DNA of 64,000 nucleotides from Euborellia annulipes (lineage: Eukaryota > Arthropoda > Insecta > Dermaptera > Anisolabididae): the NCBI GenBank assembly GCA_023213315.1, contig JAKCPI010001623.1, positions 1 through 64,000 of the forward strand. The letters run 5' to 3'. Below are positions 53,086-63,685 of this stretch, piece by piece. Within the stretch, counting starts at the first letter, position 1; each line of letters begins with the position of its first letter. The notes under the pieces were generated by a model, which saw nothing but the letters and a program-made list of their open reading frames with translations, was not told the origin of the DNA and did not search any database. A program made the translations under genes and the position numbers.

Positions 53086-53690
53086 AAAAAAAACAGCCTG
53101 TTGGCACTCAGTCTATATAACCAAGTGGATATGTGAATAAACTTATGTATGTCCGTCTGTCTGTCTGTCTTTATGAATACCGAGAGAGAGAGAGGCATGT
53201 TGAGGAGTCAACTTTTAACTATATGAATGTGCGAAGAAGCTGTCAGGTAGAATTTAATTGTCAAGTTAAATAATTTTTTTTTTTTTTTTATTTTGAAGAG
53301 ATATCCAGCCGTCACATAGGCAAACAATTTAATTATTCAATAATAATTATATTCAATATACAAAATTCCTATTAATTTTTCAATAAAATACTTAGACATT
53401 CGTTCATTTACATAAAAACCTTTGATCTTTTAATAAATTAAAACGGCTCATTTAATTTAATAAAGTGCTTCTTAAATTCAAAAGTAATTTTTTGGTATAA
53501 ATACCATAAATTATTATTTCCATCTCTATCTTACAAAAAATAAATAAATAAATAAAAGATGAAAGAAAAAATACTATTACCTACCATTTTTTTTTTTTTT
53601 TATTTCATTAAGAAATAAACATTAATATTTTTTAAAGAGAATATGACTTCGGGGTTTATAATGTATAAAGAAAATATGGGGATTGACTTC
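53086..53690. other. AT-rich gap with GTCT and GA microsatellites
   Basis: CCGTCTGTCTGTCTGTC at 53152 and GAGAGAGAGAGAG at 53181. No gene. Confidence 0.4.
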
Positions 53691-54971
53691 CCCGAGACTT
53701 TCTCGTATATTCTTTTGGAATTACGTCTGGGTGTGTGTGTGAACACGATTGCTTAAAAACCAAAGCAGCTAGATCGATGAAATTTGGTATATGCTCCTTA
53801 CACTAAAATTGTAGATTTCTTTCAACTTTTGGAGTAAATACGTCACTTGGAAGTAGTACTTTACTTAAAAAGTTTTTTCAAAAATTTCGAAATTTTCAAT
53901 TTTTTTGTTATATTATGATAAAATACTCTATTTTAAAAGCTTTATTCTTTGACATTTTTACGAAAACTGAATAGTTTTTGAAATAATCACAGAAGAAATA
54001 GAAAATATTCCTTAATTTTGATAAAAAATCAAAACAAAATCATACAGGTGTCATTAAAAAAAGGGTAAATATAAACAAATTCATTTGTTTCACAAATTCA
54101 TTTGTTTATATTTATCCTTTTTTTAATGACACCTGTATGTTTTGTTTTGATTTTTTATCAAAATTAACGAATATTTTCTATTTTTCTGTGATTATTTCAA
54201 AAACTATTCAGTTTTCGAAAAATGTCAAAGAATAAAAGCTTTTAAAATAGAGTATTTTATCATAATATAACAAAAAAATTGAAAATTTCGAAATTTTTTG
54301 AAAAAACTAAGTAAAGTATACTTCAAGCATAGGCGCCGGAACTGGGGGGGCAAGGGTACATTACCCCCCTGGCATCCTACAGGAGGGGGGCAGAGGGGGG
54401 GCAAAATTTCTTCTTTTATTTCATTTATTTTTAAAAATGATATATTTTTACTTTTTAAAAATAAAATCTTCTAAATTAAAAAAATTAAAGGAGTAAGAAA
54501 TTCATTTTTTTCAAATTTTTTCGAAAAATTTTTGATAAAATCACTGGCAAATTTTTTAAAATTTTAATTTTATTAAAATTGTGATTTTATTTAAAATTTT
54601 TAAGGTTTTATAGTGGATTTGTTTTTGTTTTATACTATTTGAACATATTAAATTATTTTAATTTTCCTAAAAAAAATTTTTTGCCTCCCCCTGATTCAAA
54701 TTCGTTCCGGCGCCCCTGCTTCCAAGTGACGTATTTACTCCAAAAGTTGATAGAAATCTACAATTTTAGTGTAAGGAGCATATACCAAATTTCATCGATC
54801 TAGCTGCTTTGGTTTTTAAGCAATCGTGTTCCACACACACACACACACACACACACAGACATAATGCCAAAAATGGTTTTTTGGACTCAGGGAGGTCTAA
54901 AACGTGGAGAAACATCAAAATCTCGAAGTCGAATTTTTTACGATTACATAACTTTCTCTATACGAGAAAGT
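53690..54971. mobile_element. Long palindromic element, interrupted by a hAT MITE
   Basis: Excluding the insert, both arms pair from AACACGATTGCTTAAAAACC (53742) and GGTTTTTAAGCAATCGTGTT (54812) to the centre near 54094, where CAAATTCATTTGTTT meets its complement. Arms are about 350 bp and over 90% alike. The ends carry GT/CA microsatellites and CTTTCTC or GAGAAAGT words like HPE right ends. It shares the GATCGATGAAATTTGG module with the 20781 element. Confidence 0.82.
54328..54718. mobile_element. hAT-like MITE with GGCGCCGGAAC ends (391 bp)
   Basis: Ends CATAGGCGCCGGAAC and GTTCCGGCGCCCCTG are inverted. The right flank is CTTCCAAG; the left is CTTCAAG, and the intact partner arm of the host palindrome (53850-53866) shows the original single CTTCCAAG. 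So the 8-bp duplication lost one base at the left. G-rich left and C-rich right subtermini as in the other MITEs. Confidence 0.88.
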
Positions 54972-55919
54972 AAAAAACAGCCAGGAGAAATTAAGATTTT
55001 TTTTATTTAACAAGACTTCGACCGCCTCTAACCATGGATACAAAGTTTTCTCCCACTTGTGCACTACCAGATAAGGTAAACAATATTTAATTATAATTTT
55101 ATCAGGATTACATTCTCTGTGGTCAAAACCAGAAAAATATATAGTATATTAAGTATATTTTGTTTGTAGAAAAGACAAACAGTTACGATTTAAAAACCTT
55201 GAGATAATCCTAGTGTAATAAAAAAAAAAATTTCAAGTTGTTTAGAATGATGAATGAGTTAAGAAAGTAAAATAAAAAAAATAAGAAATTGATATAACAA
55301 AAAAATATTTTCATTAATTTCTTCTTCACTCTTCACCTCATTCACAATTTAGCACAATGAAATTTATCTATCTAAACAACGATTTGTTAGAGGTCAGAAT
55401 ATTTTGATTCAATCTTTTTTTTTTTAATCAATTTACATATAGTAGAATACACATTAACATTCTATTTGAATATTCTATGAAGATAATCAAGGAAAAAAAG
55501 TTTTATTTGAATATTTGATTCATTTATTCATTAACATTGCCAAGCACACCTTCTATTTTTTTGACTTTTGATTAAAAGTTACTACCAGTTTAAAAATATG
55601 GTTTATATAAAACATAAAAATAACTGTACTTGACTAAGTCTATGTTACATTTAGTTTAATCTGTTATCAAATGTATAAATGAATAAAGCATTCATATAAA
55701 TTATTCAATAAAATATTAAGTTGTTAGAATTTTTCTATTAAAATACAATATATTAGAGGACTGCATGGTGGAGTAGGTGACACTTAGTTGGCTCAGTGAA
55801 TTTTGTATTAATTAAAAATAAATTATTCAATGTAAATATTCCCTAGGAAAGCATGGTCCCGATCAATGGTTCGTAAGAAGAAAGCTACTCGCCGGCTCCC
55901 TCATTACATTAAATTAGAA
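54972..55919. other. AT-rich gap
   Basis: A small mixed patch at 55750-55910 (ATGGTGGAGTAGGTGACAC, CTCGCCGGCTCCCTC) has no frame. Otherwise nothing is recognised. Confidence 0.35.
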
Positions 55920-56139
55920 GATCCTCCCTATAAAAGCATATAAATATATAAAAATAGGCAAGATATAGGCTAATAATATACCGGCCGTTAGACTAGCCTG
56001 CCATCTTTTGCTAGAGTGCTGAACTATTTGACAGATAATTTTTAAATATATCTACGTAAGCTTATTTTAAAATTTTCTTAAAAAAAAAAACCACATTGGA
56101 AAATTAAGCTTTAAACTTTTACGCCGCTCCTACACTCCC
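55920..56139 (-). mobile_element. piggyBac-like MITE, truncated copy
   Basis: The reverse of the 29555 element: TTAA at 56140-56143, then on the minus strand GGGAGTGTAGGAGCGGCGT, a TTTTCCAATGTGG stretch, and GGCAGGCTAGTCTAACGGCC. The opposite end is missing. Confidence 0.65.
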
Positions 56140-56411
56140 TTAAGAAACATTTAATATGATATATTCTCTACTTTTCCAAGTAATAACATAAATATAAATT
56201 AAATTATTTTAATACAATTTAAATAAAATAAAGAAAAAAATATGTCGATTTTCATTTTGAGGGGCAAATCAATATAATCTCAATATGTTTGGTTGGTTAT
56301 TAATGGAAAATTTTGTTTTTTAAGAATTTCCAATTAAATAGACAGAGAAAAACTGAAATGAAAAGATTATTTTAAAATTTTAGAAATTTAACGATAGTAA
56401 AAAAATTGTTC

Positions 56412-56438
56412 GTGCCCAAGGCGGGCGTAGCGGCTAGT
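56412..56438 (+). mobile_element. Isolated Helitron-like 3' terminus
   Basis: GTGCCCAAGGCGGGCGTAGC, then GGCTAG and T. A GCCC/GGGC hairpin lies about 10 bases before CTAG, followed by T, the layout of a Helitron 3' end. No 5' partner was recognised in the AT-rich sequence upstream. Confidence 0.4.
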
Positions 56439-56439
56439 A

Positions 56440-57716
56440 CCATATAAATTTCTAGTAACAAATTTATACATATTAGTAGAATAAAATATATTTATGCTGA
56501 ATTGATTAAAAACAGAAAGTTTCTGTTACGAATTAGATCTCTATTTTTTCACAAAATGGACTTTTCAAAATCAACGGCTACATTATATTGTTTAAAACGA
56601 GAATATAATTTTAGATTAATATTATTTTTAATCTTTATTCTTGAGTTATGAAGATTTTGAGAACTCCTGACTTAGAGATGCCCAAATTATTTATTTAATA
56701 TTCCATCTGGGCCTTTTATACTCATTATTTAGATTTATCTTGAAGGCAAGCACTGCTAAGAAAAGTTGATAGTTGAAATTTGACATAAAATTACATCTCT
56801 CGGCGTTGTGGAAGAATTTTTCTTTTAATTAGGCTATAGTACTAGTACTATAGAACATTATCAGTTACGTGCATATATAATAATGATAATTAATTGAAAA
56901 GATTATCTCCTTGAATGGGAAGCAAACCATTGACCCTTGAATTTGAGTCTATATTTAATCTAATGCGAATTATATGCATAAATATGAAATCGTTATGCTG
57001 CTCGAAATTTTTATTACTAATCCTCATAACCATAAAAAGCAAACTTTTATTAAGACCAGGTGTCTTAAAAAAAATAATCAAAAAATTTTATTTTATTTGC
57101 AAAATATTAATTTTTATCTAATCTATTAAAAATTTATTCTAAAATGTTTATCCAAAAAGGACACGTAGATGCAAATCCGTCTATAAAAGAAGTGACATCA
57201 ACCGAGAATGGAAAACGCTTTGTATGCTAAGTTTCTTTGGAAAAAAAAAGTGAAGACCGATAAAGTCCAAAAAGGGTTTTCGAATTTCCTAAAAGTGGCT
57301 GATGGTGGATATTTTGTTTTTGAATTTTTTTTTTTTTTTTTTTAATTCTCGGATAAGCATTTATCATTTATTTTTTATAAATATGAACGATGGTTTGTTT
57401 CCTTACTTTTAAAAAATATAATCTATCTATGGTAATTACAAAAGTAATTAATAAATATTTATTATTACTTCACGGGTAAGTGATATATTTATATAATTTC
57501 TTATTTAAAGATAATAATAAAGATAAAAACTTCCAGTCATGTATCTCATAAGATTTTAATGGCAATCCTTAACCAACTAATTTTATCGTTAATTTCTAAT
57601 TGGTTTTCGATGTCAAAAAAACATTTAAGTGATTTCGGGGATGAAAACCAACTGAATTAAACGATGAGAACAGGTAGCCTATATGCCACCTTCTTTGCAA
57701 GAAAATAGCTTACACC
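56440..57716. other. AT-rich gap with a weak SINE-B trace
   Basis: At 56900-56937 CTCCTTGAATGGGAAGCAAA followed by CCATTGACCCTTG resembles a degraded minus-strand SINE-B head. 57170-57310 is mixed but has no long frame. No gene. Confidence 0.3.
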
Positions 57717-57976
57717 CAGTGGCTGACTAAGGCTAAAGCTGGCCCTAGGCAACATTGCAATTAATGAATTTTTTTTTCGCGGAACCAAATTTTTCGCGTC
57801 GCGAAAAATTTTTTCCTTCCATGCGAAAAAAATTTTTTTCGCAGAACTAAATTGTTCCAAAAAATTTTTTTTCGGAACCAAATTGTTCCGCCAAGTGGAA
57901 AATTTGTATCCCTTTTTTTGCGAAGCCAAATTATTCCGCCAAATCGAAAAATTTTTCCCCTAATTTGCGGGCCCTG
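57717..57976 (-). mobile_element. Degraded relative of the 17078 hAT MITE
   Basis: CAGTGGCTGACTAAGG at the left and GCGGGCCCTG at the right enclose repeats of GGAACCAAATT and CGCGAAAAATTTTT, the complement of the TTTTGGTTCCGC words at 17078-17469. No target duplication. The 90-aa minus ORF is made of these repeats. Confidence 0.6.
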
Positions 57977-58145
57977 AAAGGCCTTTCAGAAACTTTCTTT
58001 ACTCTGATAATTCATATATCTCTTTTTAATTTTAAATCAAAATTTGAGTCGCTCTGATTATCCTTTGAACTGTTAATTTGTGTTCTTCTGTTTTACATGT
58101 CATAAAAGTCGAAGTGAGCAGTATTTATAAATTTTTCTAACTTTT

Positions 58146-58240
58146 AGCTGCTGGGCCTTAGGTTAGCGGTGGATTGTTCATCTTTTGCACTAGAGGCCAA
58201 GGGTTCAATTCCTCCCTAAGCGACAGAAATAAAGAAAAAA
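58146..58240 (+). mobile_element. tRNA-derived SINE head (SINE-D)
   Basis: GGCCTTAGGTTAGCGGTGGA (A box), a short middle, then CCAAGGGTTCAATTCCTCCC (B box) and AAGCGACAGAAATAAAG with an A-rich tail. It is related to SINE-B through the CGACA-AAATA junction but differs in the head. Confidence 0.65.
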
Positions 58241-58990
58241 ATATATATTTAATAGAATTGACTGAAAATGTATTCAGTATTTTTTAGGTGAAATAATTTC
58301 TGTCTGCAAGTCAATGACCCTTAGATATTACTTCAACAATATTTACAATCACAAACAAGTTCATTTGTTTTTGTATGCTGGAAGATAGGCAACCCAAAGA
58401 TTAATGGACATCTCTTGAGCACTTATCAAAATCGCAATACTCTCTACGCATTTCTCTCTATATATATTTCATGTACCTCCAACTTTTATAAACAAATTAA
58501 TTGTAAAATAGAGGGAAAAAAAATAATAAAAACAAATAAATTATGTATAAATATGTCAAATGTATTTTGGAGAACATAAATAAATTTTTATGCTTCTCCT
58601 TTTGTTTTTATTTTCTTCCTGGCTGCATGTGACCACTGGTCATTATAGGTCTTCGGACCTTTAATAATTTGATCGTTTGGGTTGACTACTTTTCAGGATG
58701 ACAAATGGAATATTGTAATGCGTTTATTTTAATTTGATTAAGCTCATTAAAAATAATTGTTTTAAAAAACGAAAATTTTACAGTTAGAGCCAATTTTATT
58801 AAAAAAAAAAAGTTGTTTATTTTTTTATTTTCTCCTATATTTGATTTGGTTTAGATAAATTCCTGGTATAAATTCTGAGAGATTCACTTAAAAAACAGTA
58901 TTAATTAATATTAAACAATTGAACCGGATTGGAATCCTAAATTTATTATCGATACCAATATCAATTTCATTTCAGATAGAAGAGTCCCAC
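58241..58990. other. AT-rich gap
   Basis: Isolated HPE-like words (TCTCTCTATATATATTTC at 58450). No gene. Confidence 0.35.
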
Positions 58991-59049
58991 TCAAAGGAAT
59001 TTCGACTCCACCTCTCATCTCACTCATCACGTTGTTTTTCATCTAATTA

Positions 59050-59400
59050 AAAAACTTTATTGGAGGTTTGATGTTGGAGTGTCCTCACCCCCAGGATTTG
59101 GACTCTGGACATTAGATGTGATGTCGCCAGACCCTTAAGAAACTCGTCCAGGCCTCGTATAGGCCTACAACATTAACCAGATACCGGTCGACCCGCTTGC
59201 AGCAATGCAGACGCAAAAACTCACCTGAAAGCGGCAAACTTCAATCGTCCCAGGAGTAGAACCACCCACATAGCTTTCTAGTAAGAGAACGAGAGAAAAG
59301 AGAGGGGGAAGCAAACGAGAAGGAAAATGACCACCTTTTACCAAGGACCAATTAGGACGCACAGGAAAAGGGCGGAATTTCTTAATCATCCTATCAGTTT
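59050..59400 (-). promoter_or_regulatory. Unique GC-richer island with a consensus splice donor
   Basis: The minus strand contains TTTCAG-GTGAGT with the junction at 59225/59224, a full match to the 5' splice consensus, and a 75-codon open frame (59389-59165) running into it. No acceptor or domain supports a coding exon. It lies 2.3 kb downstream of the zinc-finger stop codon, so it could be part of a non-coding transcript or a regulatory island. Confidence 0.3.
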
Positions 59401-61571
59401 AATCAAAGAGTCTGGTTAGGAAAAAGATGACACTATAAATAACTAAAAAAAAAGGAAAATAATTAAAATTGGTTTGACAAATAATCATTTATTCAAAATA
59501 TTTTTTTTTTTAATTATATCACTTTTTTCATTATTTTATTTATGTATTTATTATTATTTTTTTAGCTTGAAATCCCTTTTATGGGGGATTTTTATAAATT
59601 GAGTTGAAAAAGTTTTGAGCAAATATGATTTAATCAAATTACAATGTGTTTCCAAACATCAGATTTCTTTATATATTTTTTTTGGAAACAAATATAATTT
59701 AAAAAGACATTTAACGATAAGAATAAATAATGTTAATAGTAAGAATTTAACAATTTTTTTTAACAATTTTTGAGATGCTTCAATTCGAAACAATAATATA
59801 AAAGAAACATGTAACATATTGAGATTATCAAGACGATATATTTTATTTATTTTGTGTTATAACATTTATTATGATATTGGATCAGGACACGCGCTTTTGG
59901 GGACTATAAGAAAAACAAAAGAGTCCATCCGTTTCCTTTTTTTTTTCTTTCTTTCACCTTAAATTGTAGATTTTCAAGCGGCGTGGGTATCATAATTGCC
60001 GGTGCGTGCAAAACAAGAATTGGATTGCTGGCAGATTTCCGAGCCAAATTGGACAGAAAATAGTATTGATTAAACGGTTCAAAAACTAAATCGTTGTAAG
60101 ATTCTTTGAAGCTCGTTAAAAGACTGATGAGTAGCTAATTTTTGTTGTTGTTTTAAGTGTTTATTAAATTGACCATTAACATAAAGCAAGAATTGAATGT
60201 ACATACTGTAAATAATTTATACCGGCAGTGTGTGATAGGAAACAAAAACAAAAAACAAAAGGCATCTCGATTTAAGAGAATTCGTGAGTGAAATGACTTA
60301 AACATCAAGAGACGTGAAGACAACATCGACCAATTAATTAATTAATATTGAATAAATTAAGACATCCAGTAGTTGAAATTACACAGATATTTTTGATTTA
60401 TAGAATTTTTAATATTTCATAAATAGATTTAATATTGATTTTTGATTTCCAAAAATAAAATTGCGATTAGTGTTGATACTATTTATAAAAACGAATAACT
60501 TTTATGTTATAATACGCTTTTTGATCACATACATACATGCTTAATCAACTTATATTTAAAACATTCATTCGGAGAGGTAAGGAATAGGTATTAAAAAAAT
60601 AATAATAATAAAATAAAATACTGAATATAAAATTAAAGAGCTCTGTACTGATTATATTATTTTAAAATTTTTTTAAAAAGGTATAAATTATTATATTAAA
60701 AAAAAATCCTTATTTTTTGTACTTTTTTCTGAATGAAAGTAATCTGATAATCAGAGCCGAGCAACATAAATAATAATTATAATATTAATTATAAAATAAC
60801 AAGGGTGGTTTTGGATACACTCATAATTATCCAACAAAATGCGTTCATAGCGCATAGCTTCTTTTCAAGAATTAATTATATTAATTAATATAAGGTAACA
60901 AAATAAATATAAATTAAAAAATAAAACGTGGCACAGGATGAATGAGGAGCCAATAATGCCCGTACAATGAATCTAGTTCAATGCGTATTATAACTACATA
61001 AATCTCTCGAAAATAACAAAATAATTTGCCCGATTGAACAACAAACACACTGGCACTTTTTAAAATATTTTTTTTTTTTAATAATTAAATTTTTTGGAAT
61101 AATAACTACGCGAGCACTGGCCATAATAATTGTTAATTTCTACATTTGTTTGGCACTAGATTAATTAATATATATGTATTTATAATAATATATAACAAGA
61201 CCGGGTGGGAATGTGCGTGCGTGCGTCGATCGAGGCTCGTACAAAAATACTGACTGGTTGGGGGCGGGACAACTGTGAAGTGTGGCCCGGCAAGGGAGAC
61301 TCGAAAAAAGGGAGGGGACACAGCCATCACATAGTTAGCAAGTATTTAAAAAATTAAAAAAAAAAAAGAAAGAGAGAAAAAGAGAGAGCGAGAGGTGGAA
61401 ATTCAGTTTCGCAAAGTATACCAATCACTTAAAACAATATATATTAGTCTATCTATATATAACAAGAAAAATACAGTAATTTAGTTAAAATAAAAAAATG
61501 CCCAATAAAAAGTGAATGATATACTTGGTGAGATTGAATTTTCGAATGCATTGTGTTGTTGTGAATTTGAG
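59401..61571 (-). other. AT-rich 3' flank and probable 3' UTR of the zinc-finger gene
   Basis: The minus strand downstream of the stop is AT-rich with several ATTAAA-like words but no decisive polyadenylation signal. 61195-61325 is GC-richer (GCGTGCGTGCGTCGATCG, GGTTGGGGGCGGGACAAC) and may be a conserved 3' UTR segment. A purine run lies at 61348-61395. The 3' end cannot be fixed. Confidence 0.35.
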
Positions 61572-62963
61572 CTAATGGGTAGCTGCATCGAGCGGCGGCA
61601 GCAGCGTTGGCGAGAGACCCGCTGCAGCTGCGGCTACCGCTGCTGCAGCTACTGCATCTTTATCATCGGGGTCGTAGCGAGAATGAGTTCGCATATGTCT
61701 CGTGATCATATCTCGACGACATGCTGCATAGGGACACTGAGGACATTTATATGGCTTTTCTCCCGTATGAGTACGTTGATGTGTTGAAAGATGATCACTC
61801 CTAGAGAACACTTGACCACATACTCGACATGTATAGGGTTTAACTCCCGTATGGAGTCGCATATGTCTTGTAAGCATATCGGATCGAGCAAAAGAACGTT
61901 TACAAACATCGCAATGATAGGCTTTAGTCTGTGTTTCCGAACCCGGCGATTGTTTCGCCTTATGCCGTGAGGCCATATGTTTGGCCAAACGATCATGTAG
62001 GGAAAACATTTGTCCACACACAGGACACACATAAGCTACATCAGAACCTGGGGGCATTTCTTCTACTACGGGGGATACTTCTAAATTATACCGCACTGCC
62101 ACTGATTCCTTTGTCGTTGGTGATGCTACATCACCTTTAACCACCGGAACACTTACACCTCCGGCACCCTTGACCGGACCCAGAAAACCGGCGGGCCAAA
62201 GTTGTAAGGCAGGAAATGGAAATCGTTCTTGGTAGCCTCCTTTCACGGATAAGTCTAAAGGAGACTCTTGTGGATCAGTCTCTAGAGAGCCTGTCTTTTT
62301 GGCTGTCCGAGCCCGACGAGTAGGACGTTCGCCGGCCTCTGAATCGGAATGACTCCGTCGACGATATAACGCGTCAGGTAGGTACTTGGAGTTCAGATAT
62401 TGCTCGAAGGAAAAGGCAGCAGTAGGAGCCGGTGCTGCTGGGAAGAAACGATCATATGGCGCTTGTGAACATTGAATACAAGCACAACCTGGATAACGAG
62501 CAGCATGACTGACGGTTGCTGCTGCCACCTCAGCAGGATCGCCGTCCTTAAGTCGTAAAGGACTAAAACTAATGCCCGGCGAATCATTGGTTGAGGAGGA
62601 TGCTGGACTAAAGACATCCTCATCATCGGAAATTTGCCCTCCACTAGCGCTTGCAGCAGCCGGAGAACCACCAGTAGATCCTGATTTTGCGACAGTTTCG
62701 TCAAGAGGCTCATTTTTTACTTCGGGCGAACTTATGTTATTATTATTAACGAGTTTATCCACCACTTGACTTAGTCGTTTGCGTTTACGTTGCTTTCGAG
62801 TTTGTGTCGTCGTCGTTTCGTCTTCGTTGTTATTATTATTAGTGTTATTGTTGTTATTATTATTGTTGTTGTTATTATTATGGTGATGGTGCCGATGGTG
62901 ATGAGCCTTAGTAGGATCTCCATGGCGTTGCTCGGACTCCACTTGCGTCTCTGCCATGGTCAT
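61572..62963 (-). CDS. klu: Klumpfuss-like C2H2 zinc-finger transcription factor
   Basis: Intact frame of 463 codons, stop TAG at 61572. Residues 313-427 hold four C2H2 fingers. Fingers 2-4 carry RSDMLTRH, RSDHLSTH and RRDMITRH helices joined by TGVKPY and TGEKPY linkers, the arrangement of the EGR/WT1-related Klumpfuss family. Finger 1 (SLHDRLAKH) is set apart by a 16-residue spacer. Other elements: a His run at about 21-28 and an Asn run at 29-46, a basic NLS-like RKQRKRKR (about 56-63), VKNEP (sumoylation-type), PLDLS at about 235 (CtBP-type co-repressor motif), and an alanine-rich tail. A nuclear DNA-binding repressor is inferred. Start: the GTG further upstream is not credible; ATG at 62963 or, with the stronger ACCATGG context, 62957. 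An in-frame TAA at 63015 closes the frame upstream. The fly protein is longer, as I recall it. Confidence 0.85.
   Translation of the reverse strand: MTMAETQVESEQRHGDPTKAHHHRHHHHNNNNNNNNNNNNTNNNNNEDETTTTQTRKQRKRKRLSQVVDKLVNNNNISSPEVKNEPLDETVAKSGSTGGSPAAASASGGQISDDEDVFSPASSSTNDSPGISFSPLRLKDGDPAEVAAATVSHAARYPGCACIQCSQAPYDRFFPAAPAPTAAFSFEQYLNSKYLPDALYRRRSHSDSEAGERPTRRARTAKKTGSLETDPQESPLDLSVKGGYQERFPFPALQLWPAGFLGPVKGAGGVSVPVVKGDVASPTTKESVAVRYNLEVSPVVEEMPPGSDVAYVCPVCGQMFSLHDRLAKHMASRHKAKQSPGSETQTKAYHCDVCKRSFARSDMLTRHMRLHTGVKPYTCRVCGQVFSRSDHLSTHQRTHTGEKPYKCPQCPYAACRRDMITRHMRTHSRYDPDDKDAVAAAAVAAAAAGLSPTLLPPLDAATH
62821..62904 (-). repeat. Asn/His codon repeats in the zinc-finger gene
   Basis: AAT/AAC triplets (TTATTATTATT-type words on the plus strand) and CAT/CAC triplets encode the Asn and His runs. 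Mixed codons suggest selection for the amino acids or an old expansion rather than a fresh microsatellite. Confidence 0.7.
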
Positions 62964-63036
62964 GAGTGCGGCTGTCCGGCGGCGAATATGCGCATCGCCG
63001 AACACCAGACTACGTTAATTATCTTCCTTCTCCTTT
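62964..63036 (-). other. 5' UTR part of the coding exon, with 3' splice site
   Basis: On the minus strand TTTTTTATCTGTTACAG precedes AAAGGAGAAGG; the AG is at 63038-63037 and the exon would start at 63036. The polypyrimidine tract is modest but the acceptor is clear. An in-frame stop at 63015-63017 shows that this part is untranslated. At least one upstream exon lies beyond the region I can define. Confidence 0.6.
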
Positions 63037-63485
63037 CTGTAACAGATAAAAAATAATATTCTTTTTAGAAATCTCATTATGTATACATAAGTAATAGAGA
63101 AGAAGAAAAATATATAAACTTTTTTTCAGTACTAACATAATAAATTATTCAATGTTTCATCTATGCATAATTTTATTATACCTAAAGAAATTTAATCCAT
63201 AATTTACTTTATTATTTAATGGTTAGTTAAGTTGTGTTATGGGTTTTATAAAACATGTTTATTTAATTCATATGAATTGACCAGTGTTAAATATTTTTTT
63301 TTTTTTTTGTCTTGATAGTATACTCTATTATAATAAAAGGAAATTTTAATAACGACTTGGGATATATTTTATTGTGACAGAGACTAGATAATAGAGTCAT
63401 GAAATCACTTAACCTCTACGACCCGAGTATTCAACTTGTACTTTTGTCACCTGTCAAATGTAAATCTATATCTGTAATGGTATGC
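63037..63485. other. AT-rich intron or upstream sequence of the zinc-finger gene
   Basis: Long A/T runs with a T-run at 63294-63309. A 90-codon plus ORF beginning at 63399 runs into the GC block and has no domain. Confidence 0.4.
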
Positions 63486-63487
63486 GT

Positions 63488-63685
63488 AATAGGCCGGCGA
63501 TCGCATCGATCCTTGTCTGACCTACGTCGTGACGTCACCTACACCTACGCACGTGTCTGTTGCGCCCAGGAGAGCGCAAGCGTTTGGACCTTTTCCCTTT
63601 GGGCCGTAACCGGGTGTTTCGGCGGCATTGTTCCGGATCGATGCCCCCCGACTGATCCTGGACCAGACTAGCTAAACCTGGCTAA
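63488..63685. promoter_or_regulatory. GC-rich block with CRE and E-box upstream of the zinc-finger gene
   Basis: TGACGTCA (63530-63537), a perfect CREB/ATF site inside the palindrome GTGACGTCAC, is followed by CACGTG (63550-63555). CpG-bearing words are dense (GGCCGGCGATCGCATCGATC, GTTTCGGCGGCATTG, TCCGGATCGATGC). It lies about 0.5 kb 5' of the splice acceptor, so it is an intronic enhancer or an internal promoter. EGR-type genes in other animals are often CREB-driven; here that is inference. Confidence 0.5.

Noticed and set aside
61512..62032. Overlapping ORFs at 61512-61787 and 61706-62032 and others within the gene
   Set aside because: They are shadow frames of the zinc-finger coding sequence; cysteine-rich appearance comes from the antisense or shifted finger codons.
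62964..63005. Longer zinc-finger ORF starting with GTG at 63005
   Set aside because: GTG is a very unlikely start in an animal gene; an in-frame TAA lies 10 bp upstream (63015-63017), a splice acceptor precedes it, and two ATGs follow, one in ACCATGG context.
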